Both the position numbers and the translations under genes were made by a program. 64,000 nucleotides of DNA. Origin: Cadophora sp. MPI-SDFR-AT-0126 (Eukaryota; Ascomycota; Leotiomycetes; Helotiales; Ploettnerulaceae). The stretch covers positions 310,001 through 374,000 of the forward strand of contig JAGMVK010000008.1 in the NCBI GenBank assembly GCA_020747065.1. Reading direction: 5' to 3'. The notes under the pieces were generated by a model. The model ran no database searches and was not told where the DNA came from. It was given only the letters and a program-made list of their open reading frames with translations. Below are positions 34,859 through 46,287 of the stretch, piece by piece. Numbering within the stretch: the stretch's first letter is position 1; every line of letters starts with the position of its first letter.

Positions 34859-36467
34859 TTACGCATCAACGGTACCAGCAACACCTGGAACCGTAGCAGC
34901 TTCGACAAGTGATGATTCAGTCTTTCCATCAGGGACGAATGCGTACCTTGGCATCTTAGCCATCCTCTCCTCCGGACTCAAGTCGTTGTCGGAATATATC
35001 ATCTTGATTGCCTTCTCCTTTTTGGACTTCTTCTCGCTCTGCTCGGGCTTCTCGGTGCTTTCTGGCTTGACTTCGGGTGCTTGGGCAGGAGTGGCATCTG
35101 GTGCTTGAGCGACCGCTGGTGTTTCTCCTTTCTTAGGCGGTTTGATACCTGCCTCAGCCATCCTGATGAGCTCGTCAATGTCATCAGCTTCCCTAGCGGC
35201 GCCTGAAACCAGGTCATCCACAGAGGAAGCGTTAGTCGCATAATTTCCAGGAAAGCCTTGAGGGTGAGGATAAGCTGATGACATAGCTGTGTTCTGTTCT
35301 GGACCTTTCCATCCATTACTTCCCCAACTACCGGATGGAGGAGGACCTTGGTGCATTTGTTGCATTTGATGTGCAGGAAGGGCAGGAGCGGTGAATGAAG
35401 GTCGCTGTGGCAGACCGGGGGCGGGAGGGAGACTAGGTGGGCGATTGGGCAGTCCTCCAAGCTGTGGAGGTGTGTGCGAAGGGGGCCCTTGATAGCTGCC
35501 GAACGAACCAGGTGGCGATCCTGCTCCATATGGAGGTGGCTGATATGGAGGGAAGGATTGTGTAGGAGTAAATTGTTGTGGGGGAGAATAGGCGGGTTGG
35601 TATGGTGCTTGACCTGGGGGGCCGGAAAAGGGGGGTTGATAGGGAGGCTGTTGGTAAGCTGCCGTCGGTTGTGTATAAGGTTCTTGTGAAAACGATCCAT
35701 AACCCGCACCTGGTGTTGCGCCATAGTTGGCTTGTGGAGGAGGAAATGGGGAAGAGTTCTGTACAGGGTTAGCGGATGTTGTAGATCTGGACAGATGAAT
35801 GCTCACAAATGAACCTGGACTTTGGCCCAGAGGGCTGTTCTGAGCAGCTTCCATCATCGGCGTATTTCCACCACTGCTACCATTCGCAGCCTGTTCTGCC
35901 TTTCGAGCTTTGTGTTCTGCCAGCCGCTTCTTCAGCTCTGCTGGTGACTCGAATTTCGGTTTCTTGGCCTGTCCTCCATTCTGTGCACCAGGACCGGGGT
36001 TACCGGTCGCAGCTTGACGTTCGGCTTGTGCTTGGTAGAAACCTGCAATGATGCGCTGATTATGTGCTTGGGCAACATCTTCCGGGATACCTTCCATACC
36101 AAAGATTTCCACCTCCAACCCTTGTCTGTTCGGCAGTGAATTGTCGACACTCGTAAGGGTCTCCTTATGGACCTGATTCATATGGACAGACAGTCCTGTA
36201 GCAACATCAGCATCGATCTACGCGCCATTGCGACAGCATAGAACTTACCTCCTGCAGTGTTCAGTCGGCGCCCACATCTTTCGCATTTAAAGTGTTTAGC
36301 CTTCTGATGGGAGATGAGGATCTTAAGGTCATCGAAATCACGCTCACCTGTGACACGTTAGCTGGATGTTGGGAACCGAGGGATGGGAGAAACTGACAGT
36401 AATAGCACCAGGGACGAGAGAGGATCTCCTCTACGTCAGGATGCCCGCGCTTCTTCTTGCCGACCAT
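34859..36467 (-). CDS. BuGZ/ZNF207-type double C2H2 zinc-finger protein
   Basis: Orthologue-like to animal BuGZ (ZNF207), a spindle and kinetochore factor that binds Bub3 and microtubules; in fungi the role is inferred only. Exon 1 (about 36402-36467) gives [20 protein letters not shown] and the start of the first finger. The joined exons read [19 protein letters not shown], then [20 protein letters not shown] and [12 protein letters not shown], the two linked C2H2 fingers of the family. [14 protein letters not shown] follows, the strictly conserved stretch downstream. The remainder is a long Pro/Gln/Gly/Tyr-rich low-complexity region ([22 protein letters not shown] repeats), as in BuGZ, followed by [19 protein letters not shown], which resembles a GLEBS-side helix, and an acidic/basic tail. 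An optional 48-bp intron (35759-35806) leaves the frame open either way. The gene appears intact. Confidence 0.88.
35759..35806 (-). other. 48-bp frame-neutral intron candidate in the BuGZ-like gene
   Basis: GTGAGC donor, GCTAAC branch and TACAG acceptor, with a length divisible by three and no stop inside. Splicing or retention would add or remove 16 residues ([16 protein letters not shown]). Confidence 0.55.
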
Positions 36468-37976
36468 TCTTTAGATCTGCGATCGATTCGCGACGGGTTC
36501 GTGATACGGGTGGTGGTGGTGTTGTTGTTGATGTTAGTCGTGGAGGAAGAAAGCGGATGGAGAGTACTGTTGGTGTTGGATCGAGAGGCGGCTGAGTCGA
36601 TCTTTATCCGAGGGAGGCTAATCCCGATCGACACTAGCCTGCTGAGAACCTTAAGTTGCAATTTTCGCGAGGACAAGAACCTGAACTCCATCTCCGTCTC
36701 CATCGTCCAAAACTCTCACCCAGCGAGAAAAAAGTTATGATAAGCTTCTCTTACTCTTGAGTTTGAGAACAGAAATGACACTCTTTCTGAGATGTATCAA
36801 TCATGCCACAGCCTGTTTTTCAGTAACTCCCATTTTTCACCGTGGTAATGTATCCTTTCTGTCTCTTTCACACGCCCTTCTCACTCACGGTATCTGTACT
36901 GCCCTCCTTTCCTTCCTCTATCCTCTCCATTACCCCCGCAGCACCTTGATCAATCACTCAGCCTTCGCGGCAAGGAAATGAGACTTTCTTCGGAAAGCCT
37001 TTCGGTATCTACGCGTCTTGTGTAGAGATCGAATGGAGATTGGGAAGAGGGATGGTTCTGATTCTGATTCTTTGGAACGGCATTGTCCCTCCATAGAGGA
37101 AAGCTGCCAGACCAACTAAAGGACCTTCATAGTCCATACTCCTACTCTTTACGAGATCCCTACAGGAGTGTGGCTCCTTGCGTACCTACATTCCATGACA
37201 GATAAATATTTTGTATGGAAGTTCTATTTTTCAGAGGCCATGGCTGCCCTTCAAGTCCATCTGAGGTTTGTCCGGGCTTTGCTAGGTAGTCTCGATTGTT
37301 CCGCCTTGACCGTGCCGGCCGCAATGAAAATATAAATTCCATCTGGAGCTGAACATTTCGAAAGTGAGCTCTTGCTGCCTATATCCCTGAGAGGTAGACG
37401 AGAGCTTGTCGTCGTGCCAGAAAGATAGCTCTGTCGATGGTTTGATCTCACGTGATTAATCGAGCAGCTTGGCAGACAACCTCGTGCAGCTGTCAGGTAG
37501 TAAAGGGAGGAAGTAAGATGAGAGTGAGTGTATTTTTTTTATATCGCGTCGACCGACAAACAGATTATTTCTCAACCTGCAAATCAGTGGCGCTGAAGAT
37601 ATTTACGGCGGGTCAAATCAAGCATTATTGTCGCGTCGCTTCCAGTCGCTTCCCGGTCCATGACCAGGCAACGTCATTGGGGGCTAGTGGTGGGATGTTA
37701 CTGGAGTACACTCAGCACAAGTCCAAGTACACATCACATAACAAGGCTTTCTTCTCTGAAACCTTCTTTGCTCCTTTCGTCTGTACATACATTTTTCTTC
37801 TTCAACCAACCTCTACAGAGCATTCAAGCAGTTTCTTCCGATTGAGTGCTGCTTCCAAGCATCAGTTATTTATTCTCCTCCCTATCCTTTTCCCCACCAA
37901 ACATCCTGTTATCCCTCCCTCCCAAACCTAACCTCCCAAACCTACCTTCTCTCCGATCGCCCTCAAATCCCCCAGA
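36468..37976. other. Divergent promoter region, BuGZ-like gene and malic enzyme
   Basis: About 1.5 kb. It contains a short (GTT/GGT) triplet run near 36510-36535 and a pyrimidine-rich 200-bp tract ending at the malic-enzyme ATG, a common fungal core-promoter feature. No gene supported; the frame 37452-37931 (+) has no domain. Confidence 0.5.
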
Positions 37977-40197
37977 ATGTCCTCTTACCACAAGAAAACC
38001 AAACCCGACGAAAAGAACCCTCGCTTCGGCCACCTCCCCCTCAGCACCAGCGGTCCGCAAGACTGCGCCTTGACCGGGTCCGCCCTCCTCAATACCCCAT
38101 ACTTCAACAAGGGCGCCGGTTTCCCTCCCAATGAGCGTAAGACATTTAAACTCACAGGATTGCTACCGCAGCATGTTTCCAGTCTGGATGAGCAGGTCAA
38201 GAGGGCTTATCAGCAGTATTCCACGCGGCAGGATGATCTGGCGAAGAATACATTCATGACGAGTTTGGCGGAACAGAATCAGGTGTTGTATTTCAGGGTC
38301 AGTGAAGCTGTTTGTTTCTGATAGAAAAGTGATTTACGGATGAAGTTTCTTCCAATATCACTGCTTCCTTCATTATACAGGTTCAATGGCTTCCGATTCT
38401 ACTGTTGTTGCCCACTGCACGTGAGGCTGTCAATCACGTGTGATTATTCATTCTGGTGGGAGGCTGTACGAGCTGGTTCAATCTGGCAGAAGAACATTGC
38501 CATAATATTCAGTTGGACTTTCTCTTCATCATCAAATTACTATCTTCAAATATTTCCTGTCTCGAGCTTTCCACTTCTTTCGGTCGGGCTGAGATCCGCT
38601 CTAACTCTCCCTAGTTGATTCAAGACCATCTAAAGGAGATGTTCTCAATCATCTACACACCCACAGAAGGAGACGCCATCCAGAACTACTCTCGATTGTT
38701 CCGTCGTCCAGAAGGTTGTTTTCTAAACATCAACGACACCGATCGGGTACACCAGGATCTCGCTCAATGGGGCGGTCCAGAAGACATCGATTACATTGTA
38801 GTCACAGGTTCGTCAGAACAACGCCCATTCGAAATCCACTCTCACTGATGGTATACAGACGGTGAGGAGATTCTCGGAATCGGCGACCAAGGTGTTGGAG
38901 GTATTCTAATCTCCATCGCCAAACTCGTCCTCACCACACTCTGTGCTGGAATCCACCCCAACAGAACTCTTCCCGTCGTCCTTGATTGCGGAACCGACAA
39001 CCAAGAACTCCTAAACGATGACCTCTATCTCGGATTAAGGGAACCAAGAGCGAGAGGGAAGAAGTATGATGATTTCGTAGATGAGTTTGTCCAGTCTGCG
39101 AGAAAGCTGTATCCACGAGCTTATATCCATTTCGAGGACTTTGGCCTGCCAAATGGTAAGCACCTGAACCTCTGTTACACAAAAGAGTGAATTTGACATA
39201 GACAGCCCGACGAATACTCGACCGCTACCGCCCCTCAATTCCCTGCTTCAACGACGACGTTCAGGGAACCGGCTGCGTAACCCTCGCCGCCATACTCGCG
39301 GGCCTCCACGTCTCCAAGCTCAACCTCTCAGACCTTCGAATGGTAGTCTTCGGCTCCGGCACAGCAGGAACCGGTATCGCCGACCAAGTCCGCGACGCCA
39401 TCGCCGCCGACACCGGCAAAAGCAAAGATGAAGCCGCGCGACAAATCTGGTGCGTCGACAAACCCGGTCTCCTACTCAAAAGCCACGACTCCAAGCTCAC
39501 CACAGCACAAATCCCTTACGCACGAGATGACAAGGAATGGGAAGGTAAGAAACACGACGACTTGCTCTCTGTAGTTCGGGAAGTCCACCCACACGTCCTC
39601 ATCGGGACGTCCACTAGCCCTAAATCTTTCACCAAGGAGATAATCCAAGAAATGGCATCCCACGTCGAAAGACCCATCATCTTCCCGCTATCGAACCCAA
39701 CTCGTCTCCACGAAGCAGACCCAAAAGACATCAACGAATGGACACAAGGTAAAGCCCTCATCGCGACCGGCTCACCCTTCCCACCCGTCAAGTACCAGGG
39801 CCGCGAATACGAAATCGCAGAATGCAACAACAGCACCTGCTTCCCCGGCATCGGACTCGGCTGCGTGCTCTCCCGCGCTAAACTCCTCTCCGACAAGATG
39901 CTCGTTGCCGCAGTCAAGGCACTGGCTGCGCAGTCTCCTGCCTTGAAAGATCCGGATAAGGGGTTGTTGCCTGATGTTGAGAACGTGAAGGAGATCAGCG
40001 TGCATATTGCTAGGGCGGTTATTAAACAGGCTGTCGAGGAGGGATTGGCTACTGAGGAGGGTATTCCGAGTGATGACGAGATGTTGGAAGAGTGGGTTAG
40101 AGAGCAGATGTGGGATCCTGTTTATAGACCACTGAAGCTGGTTAAGAAGGAGAAGGCGAGTAAGTTGGCGATGGGGGAGGCTGGTTTGGCGGTTTGA
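37977..40197 (+). CDS. NAD(P)-dependent malic enzyme
   Basis: Oxidative decarboxylation of malate to pyruvate with reduction of NAD(P), feeding pyruvate metabolism or NADPH for lipid synthesis. Four exons (37977-38297, 38615-38807, 38859-39155, 39206-40197) give 600 aa, the usual length. N-terminal domain: [14 protein letters not shown], then [15 protein letters not shown] and [10 protein letters not shown]. The metal/malate region is [15 protein letters not shown], with ILISIAKL and [13 protein letters not shown] after it. Further on are [17 protein letters not shown] and the Rossmann loop [13 protein letters not shown]. Late motifs FPLSNPT and ATGSPFPPV with [12 protein letters not shown] match the family. 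There is no strong mitochondrial presequence at this start, so cytosolic localisation is possible; an upstream exon cannot be excluded. Intron 1 is 317 bp, far longer than the other two (about 50 bp). Confidence 0.95.
38298..38614 (+). promoter_or_regulatory. Long first intron of the malic-enzyme gene with paired CACGTG sites
   Basis: 317-bp intron (donor GTCAGT, acceptor CCTAG). It carries two CACGTG palindromes near 38417-38440, spaced about two helical turns apart. CACGTG is the core for bHLH regulators such as Pho4/Cbf1-like and sterol-regulatory factors. A regulatory role is inference. Confidence 0.45.
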
Positions 40198-42151
40198 GGG
40201 AAGCAGTTGGACATTGACTTCTTGCTCTGTTATGGAGAAACTCCTTGCTTTGCTGTACAATCACTATAGACTAAATGCATAAATATGCTATTTCGCACAT
40301 TTCATTTTGTAATTTCGCTGGTATAACCCGGTATCCATTTCCACCCGGCTCCTCCCAATCAAGAAATGTTATCTCAAGATGTCTTAATATACCTCCTTTA
40401 TCCACTTATCAGACATCGCCGAATACAATTAACACAGTAAAACGACCCATACGCCTCCACTCTATTTCCACCTTTCAAATCGCTTCATGTCACATATTTT
40501 ACAACAATCTCTCAACCTAAAACAAAGTACTCACTTCCTCACATCCCCCAAGCGCTCACACAATCTAGTGCCAAGCCTCCCGCTCGCTCGCTTACCCACC
40601 ACCACCCAAAATACCGACACCAAAGCCATCGTGAGTGACAGTGTCATAATCCCGACACCTACAAATACCTAAAACCCGCGCAAATGTTAGGTCCCAACCC
40701 CCATATCCGCGCATCACTATTATGACTCTACTCTCCAAGAATTACTTCTTCGGACCTAGACGTCCCGTACTTTTCCCCCCTAGGCTGAAAGGGTTGTTAG
40801 TAGCTTCGAACTTTTGGGCGTTTTGGGGAGTGAGAGAGGCATGATCCACTAAAACACCACACTAAGCGATCTGTACCAGAATTACACAAGGTAACTAACA
40901 CCTTCACACAGTCGAAATCCAAATGCAAATTTAAACTCCATCAGTGCAGTGCAATTTCCAACTCCCAAAGTATAATATCACACCGCACACCCTGCCCTTC
41001 AGCCATTCCCTCCTTTCTACTTCAACTCACCACACTTCATCCACCAACACATTCATACCCCCAACTTCAAGCCCTCAAAAACCCAAAATAAACCCAAACC
41101 ACCCATTCTCATAAATCAACCTCACCCACTACATCATACCTCACCCTATCACTGTATATACCTCGCTTCGGCAACTATGTATACCCGGGACAGATCCACC
41201 GGGCCTTCTCAGGCTCAGATCGGCGTTCGAGGCTTTGAGGGCTGTGGCTGATGAGAGGAGGTTCTTGAAGTAGGTTTATAGATTCTCTTTGTTGTTGTTA
41301 TTGTGTATGGGTTTTGTTTTGTTTTATGCTTGCTGTGCTGTTTTGCATTACAATTGTGGAGCGTATTGTTGAGCTTTGCTATTTCTGGCGTTGAGATTAC
41401 TCCCTTCTACGTGTGTTTGTTACTACAGTACTCCGTTTTAAGTTTGAGCCAAAATCTGCATTTACACCTAAAAAGTGATCTTTTGCCCCTCTGTCACTTA
41501 ACAATATTTCTGTATCGCCACCTACCCTACGATTATTAATTCTATCGCTAGATAGCTCTTAAGCGGTTCCTTAATATATATTCTAGCGAATTCAATCGTG
41601 TCGTTATTGAAGTTGATGCACTAGAACTAGTGTGGCCTATTAGAAAACTTATCGAAATACGCCACTTTTCGGCTAATTTTGGTGGGGAATCATGCCCCAT
41701 GAATTATGCCTACCTTTGGCTTAATAAATTAAGACGAGTATAACTTATTAATAAAATCCTAAGAGAGAGAAAGTTTCTCAAAGTAAATATCATTTAGTTC
41801 TACGGTTAAGATCTATGATTTATGTTGCGACTCAAACCTTATATTAAAGTAGAAGTACTGAAAAAAGGCGGTTTATGGTGTGTTTCTTGGCTCTGGCTCA
41901 AACTTCTGACGGGTAACTGTATACCTTTGTAGTACATTGATCTAATATTGGTGTTGGCTTTCTCATATGGATATTGACTATCATGTTGGTGCGCCGCAGC
42001 GGTACTCATTTGTTTTCGCTTGAATATTTGTCTCAATTTTCTGTTGTTGTGCTTCTCGCTTAGCTCGAACCATCTCGACTATTTCCACCTTCTCCAATTC
42101 CATACTTGGCATTCCCCAATCAGAACGACAAGCTAACACATACACCTCCAG
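40198..42151. other. Gene-poor, low-complexity stretch
   Basis: CA/CT-rich low complexity (about 40500-41130), then an A+T-rich island at 41520-41840 with many TA steps, reminiscent of RIP-decayed repeat DNA. One short coding-like tail at about 41165-41271 is mentioned among the rejected items. No gene or RNA is supported. Confidence 0.45.
41520..41840. repeat. A+T-rich island, possible decayed repeat
   Basis: Strong excess of TA/AA/TT steps and loss of coding character compared with both flanks. No terminal repeats were found, so the element type is unknown. Confidence 0.35.
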
Positions 42152-43099
42152 AATCGCCCAAGAAATCACTACCGCACCCCTCTTCACCCTGCCATCCGCC
42201 CGTGCCTACCTCACCAACCTCGCCAGCCTCCCCCACCAATCCTTCAAACTCTCCCTCAACACCCCGTCAAAACTCAGCCTCAACCCCCACCTCGCCCTCA
42301 CCATCCTCTCCCACCGAGATTGGATGTTGAGATCCCGCTGTGGTTTGAGGATGAGTGGGAGAAAAAGAGAGCTAGAAGAAGGTGGGAGGTGGCGGAGAGG
42401 AGGAGGTGTTTGGCGTTTGTGCCGAGCCAGCTTTGTCCTTTCCGGTCTGTCAAACATGGGGAAAAGGAAAAGGGAAATTCGGTTCATTGACGCGGAAGCA
42501 TGGGGACCCGGACGGGAACTCAACCACAGACTAAATTTGAACCGGAGACCGAAGTCAGGACTCCAACTTCAGCACAAATCACCGTCCTCGACCCCATCAC
42601 CAACAAACCGATACTCATTGCGCCTAAACCCCTCACCCAGGCTAAACCAACACCAACAACGCCTCCAGCTCCAGCACCAACACCAGCTCTATCAAACGGC
42701 AGCAGCATCCCTTCCGCGGACACGGACACCGACACCGACACAGACTCCATCGACCCTCCCTTGATTTCGCCCTCCCCTATCTACCTCCTCTCACGAAGTT
42801 GGCTCCAATCCAACGATACAAGCTTTCCCTTTCCCCCTTTTGCCGTGCTTGATGTCGACGACATCATTGAGCGCGTTGATACAAGGCTCTGGAACTCTGT
42901 CGACAACAATGAAAGTGTCGACGCAGCAACTGACAGAGAGGAGGAGCGTCGAGGAAGGAGATCCTCGACTCTGATGGAGGTGGTTGAGTCTAGTGATGAG
43001 GAAGATGGGGGCTTGCAGAAGAAGGAGAAAGAGAAGGAGAAGCAGGAGCCGACGTTCTGGGTGGATAGGAATGGTAATGAGTGGTTGATTTATCATTAG
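42152..43099 (+). CDS. Hypothetical Pro-rich / acidic protein (gene model uncertain)
   Basis: Family not recognised. From a good acceptor (GCTAACAC branch, CTCCAG at 42151) one frame reads a Pro/Gln-rich stretch, then LDVEIPLWFEDEWEKKRARR and a basic WEVAERRRCLAFVPSQLCPF segment. It meets a TGA near 42487, and the same frame then continues from 42500 to 43099. The downstream part has a Pro/Thr-rich linker, an ADTDTDTDTD run, a more ordered LLSRSWLQSNDTSFPFPPFAVLDVDD region and an acidic end (SSDEEDGG) closing in WVDRNGNEWLIYH. An unrecognised intron may remove the TGA. The 5' end is not located. Confidence 0.4.
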
Positions 43100-43624
43100 A
43101 ATCACGGGGCGTGGAGTATCATCGAAAGGGCAGTTTTCAGACGGGTCGTACTGGGATCGAAAAGATGAAAAATATCTGGTGGGCGGTGGGCAAAGAACGG
43201 ACTCTTCCAGGAGCTTGTGGGAATTTCCTTGACTTCGTTTCGAGTTTGGATATCTTCTAGGAATGTATAAATGACCAAAAAATTCAGCAATATCAAGTGA
43301 AAGTGAGAAGAATAGCATACCGACATTTCCTTTCCCCTCTCCTTCATAATTGCTGCGTCTTCTCTAGTCCCGAAGAAGAATCCTGTATTTGTTACCTGTG
43401 ATAATCATCGATTCAGTCTCGTCCGTTCTTCATCCTTCGAGCGACATGGTTCGCGCAACAGAGAAAGCACTGCTTGGTGCTGTGAATGCAAACAGTCCCT
43501 CAGCGAACAACAATTGTAGCGAAATGATCTTGATTTAAAGGCTTCAATATAGTTTAGAAACGACTGGACAAGCATTCGTCATTTCAACGTCCCAATAATT
43601 TCAAATCTCATATAATTGAGTTAG
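43100..43624. other. Intergenic
   Basis: No coding frame with domain support on either strand; the minus-strand frame 42791-43318 is antisense to the preceding gene and is probably a shadow. Confidence 0.45.
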
Positions 43625-44170
43625 ATGACGCTGTCCTTTCCCAGTGTGGACATCGTTAGCCTTCACCACCACTCCAAAATGCCAAGTATGATAACAGTCG
43701 ACGTCCCCAGTCCAGGCCAGCACTTCTACTACACGCCTCCGAATTCCGCAACTATCGTACAACGTCTCCGATGCGTCCTACTGGAACTGCTTCGTCGGCA
43801 TGCTATTCATCTTGATGCAGTGCCGGATACAAATTACGTTCCCGGCCCCTATTTCTTGAGCGAGGACCATGGGCCTAGAATACTGGCTGATAGTTTCAAC
43901 GCGCAAAATGCACCCAGCACGTTCTTCCACGAGCTGCTCCATCACTGTGGTCTCTCTGAACTCATTATCCCAACTCCTCGAGACTCCCTTCGGATCATCT
44001 TTTCACTATCCACATTCTGGACGATGGACGAAAATGGTGTGGAGGTTCGTCAAGAGGTGTACGCTGCTAGGGTACAAGCGGATGCGGATCCGGATCCGCG
44101 GCGAGGGTTTGGCTTCCTTGGATGGTTGCGTGAGAGAGGCGAGAATACTTTTAGGCGGGAGGAGGCTTGA
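43625..44170 (+). CDS. Hypothetical protein, 181 aa
   Basis: Single-exon frame without a family I can name. The interior is balanced and protein-like (VQRLRCVLLELLRRHAIHLD, GPYFLSEDHGPRILADSF, TFFHELLHHCGLSELIIP, SLRIIFSLSTFWTMDENGVE) and ends in a charged ARVQADADPDPRRGFGFLGW tail. There is no signal peptide or transmembrane segment. An alternative start at the second Met (MPSMITVDVP, 43679) is plausible. The short FHELLHH segment resembles a zinc-protease HExxH only superficially (HELLH has the spacing, but no other family feature is visible). Confidence 0.45.
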   Translation: MTLSFPSVDIVSLHHHSKMPSMITVDVPSPGQHFYYTPPNSATIVQRLRCVLLELLRRHAIHLDAVPDTNYVPGPYFLSEDHGPRILADSFNAQNAPSTFFHELLHHCGLSELIIPTPRDSLRIIFSLSTFWTMDENGVEVRQEVYAARVQADADPDPRRGFGFLGWLRERGENTFRREEA

Positions 44171-44437
44171 CAGGGTTCCAACATCGGGATTGCAAGTATG
44201 GGGTTCAGTCGGCTATCATGGCCAGAGCAATTCAGATTCGAGAGTACATGTTGCATGATTTCTTATGTTGTATGGGTGCCTTCGAATGGATAAGAGATAA
44301 CAAAGGACTATCATTTGGCAAAGAGAGATGATCCAGTCGGCATATTGCAGTCGAGAAGACGTCCTTGCTTAGCTTCGCTAGCCATTGTATTCCATTCCGA
44401 ACCAATCTGCTTGACCCTCAAAGTAGCGAGCGACTCC

Positions 44438-46024
44438 TCACTGATCCCCTCCCTCATCAAACCTCGACTCTCCAAAATGCTTCCTAATATTACTTTTCCT
44501 ATACAAAATGTCCGGCTTTTTGCAGGCCGAAGAACCCAGCGTCAAATCCTCCCAATCCTGCTCAAACGGATTCCTGCACTCCCCAAAATCCTGCCAGACG
44601 GTGAAGCAGAGGGCCCAGGTATCGTCGGTGATTTGCTTACTGCCAAGTCCGTACTCGGTATTGCAGCATCGACAGGATCTTACCCTGGTCCAGGATAAAG
44701 GAGGGCGGTTGGATGGTTCACTGGCCATGTAGAGCTTCATGAAGCGGATCTGGAAGTTGATCTCGATGAGGAAGGCTTTACTGCTATAGCTTGAGAAGTG
44801 GGGACATAGTTCGATCATGCAGGAGTCGGGGAGTACGGGAATCTGCTCTGGTTTCCTTTTGATGGCGACCCAGTGTTGAGTGCGGGCGAGGAAGTGGCCG
44901 GATGGCGAAATTTGGAAGTGTGTGGATCTCTGGTGAGCGTATTGGTGTTCGTAGACGGTGTATGTTCGCTCCATTGCTTTGAGTAAGAGAGAGGTATCAC
45001 GCCCGGCTCGGTGATGCTTCATCAGGTGCTGGACTTGGGAGAAATTCAAGTACTCGTCCATATATCTATCGGGTCTCTGATAAGCTTGGACCATAGCACA
45101 GGGCCGTCTGTCGGAAATATAGATGCGCGGGCCCGTTCGCCAGCTGTTGGTAAGCTCTGGTGTGTGCAGCTTCTTGCAGTAGTAACAATATATCAATTCG
45201 GACGAGTCTCTGTCCAAGAATTCCAAGAATGTTTGCCTTTCGATTTCTTCGGGGCCGGGCTTCGGTCCATCTCTGTATGATTTAAACCATTCGGTGTACG
45301 GAATCGAGCGAGCTCTATTGATCCGTAGGATGCTCCCGCTGCCGAGCTTTCGTAAAAGTGCATGACAGCATAGCGAGAGTGCTGCTGCGGATGAAGTGGG
45401 TAGCATATTGGTGATGATAAGTAGGATTTCTGTTGGAAGCTCGAACAGCTTCTTCGGCCCGCGTAGTCTCTGTTGTCGTTTGGAGAACAATGCCGCTTTG
45501 AGTGTTTCCAGCGCTGGCTCATCGGCTCGTCTATACTCCGAGTTTTTCAAATCGACAGAGCTCGTCGCTGGTGAGTCAGATGAGCTGTAGGGAATAGAAA
45601 CTTGACGATGTCCAACATTGAAGGTCTTCGCCAACCCTTTGAGTCGCGAAAGTCGCCCACGCCTGTTGCTATATTTTGCGGTCGAAGATAATTTGCAAGC
45701 AGATAGGGAGTCTATTGACGATTGGGTCTCGCTGGACTTCTTGGAAACAACGGAAGATGCTCTGCAAATTGGTATCTGTAACTTCGACCTCTTTTCTTGC
45801 TTTATGTGGCTTGCTGCGCTTTTTGGCTTCGTCTTGGAGACTTTGGTTGGTCGCCACCATTTATCAGGCTGGGACGACGGTCCAGAACTATTGAGTCCAG
45901 AAGTGACTGCTGAAGGAATGATATTGGCCGCCATGTTGCTGAAAAGCTCCGCGAAGGACAAAAATATCTTTGGACACTTGAATGGGGGAGAAGGGACAAG
46001 TATTGGCGGGAACTGGGACCTCAA
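44438..46024 (-). CDS. F-box domain protein
   Basis: Substrate-adaptor type protein of SCF ubiquitin ligases (family knowledge); the target is unknown. Single exon, 528 aa. Residues 1-190 are Ser/Lys-rich and probably disordered. The F-box follows: KKLFELPTEILLIITNMLPT and SSAAALSLCCHALLRKLG. After it comes a region common in ascomycete F-box proteins, with YCYYCKKLHTPELT and CRCCNTEYGLG Cys pairs that could bind zinc, YMDEYLNFSQVQHLMKHH, and DDTWALCFTVWQDFGECRNPFEQDW. The first Met could be the one at residue 31 (MAANIIPSAV), since the N-terminal extension looks unusual. A row of heat-shock-element-like repeats lies about 265-305 bp upstream. Confidence 0.8.
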   Translation of the reverse strand: MRSQFPPILVPSPPFKCPKIFLSFAELFSNMAANIIPSAVTSGLNSSGPSSQPDKWWRPTKVSKTKPKSAASHIKQEKRSKLQIPICRASSVVSKKSSETQSSIDSLSACKLSSTAKYSNRRGRLSRLKGLAKTFNVGHRQVSIPYSSSDSPATSSVDLKNSEYRRADEPALETLKAALFSKRQQRLRGPKKLFELPTEILLIITNMLPTSSAAALSLCCHALLRKLGSGSILRINRARSIPYTEWFKSYRDGPKPGPEEIERQTFLEFLDRDSSELIYCYYCKKLHTPELTNSWRTGPRIYISDRRPCAMVQAYQRPDRYMDEYLNFSQVQHLMKHHRAGRDTSLLLKAMERTYTVYEHQYAHQRSTHFQISPSGHFLARTQHWVAIKRKPEQIPVLPDSCMIELCPHFSSYSSKAFLIEINFQIRFMKLYMASEPSNRPPLSWTRVRSCRCCNTEYGLGSKQITDDTWALCFTVWQDFGECRNPFEQDWEDLTLGSSACKKPDILYRKSNIRKHFGESRFDEGGDQ

Positions 46025-46287
46025 GAACTCAAGATGAAGGTCAGCACACGGGGTGCAAGTTGGCTACCCATAGATAAATATCCGGAGCACTAGACTTGTA
46101 CCATTAAGCAGCATTTCATACCATGGATCAGAAGCCATGGTCACTATGTTTACATCCCCACGGAGCAGCCCTATGAGTGTTCGCTAAAACCTAAGTGGGA
46201 ACTATCCCCCTCTCAGCTTGCCAAAACCCACTCCGATAAGGCTGATCTCCACTAACGTCATTAGCTTTGCATCATGGCACTCTTTCG

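Noticed and set aside
41165..41271. Short coding-like tail (reads PPGLLRLRSAFEALRAVADE before a stop)
   Set aside because: Only about 35 codons, with no start, no upstream exon and no recognised family; it lies in low-complexity DNA.
42791..43318. 175-aa minus-strand frame
   Set aside because: Antisense to the plus-strand hypothetical gene; the poly-Leu run derives from its KEKEKEK codons.
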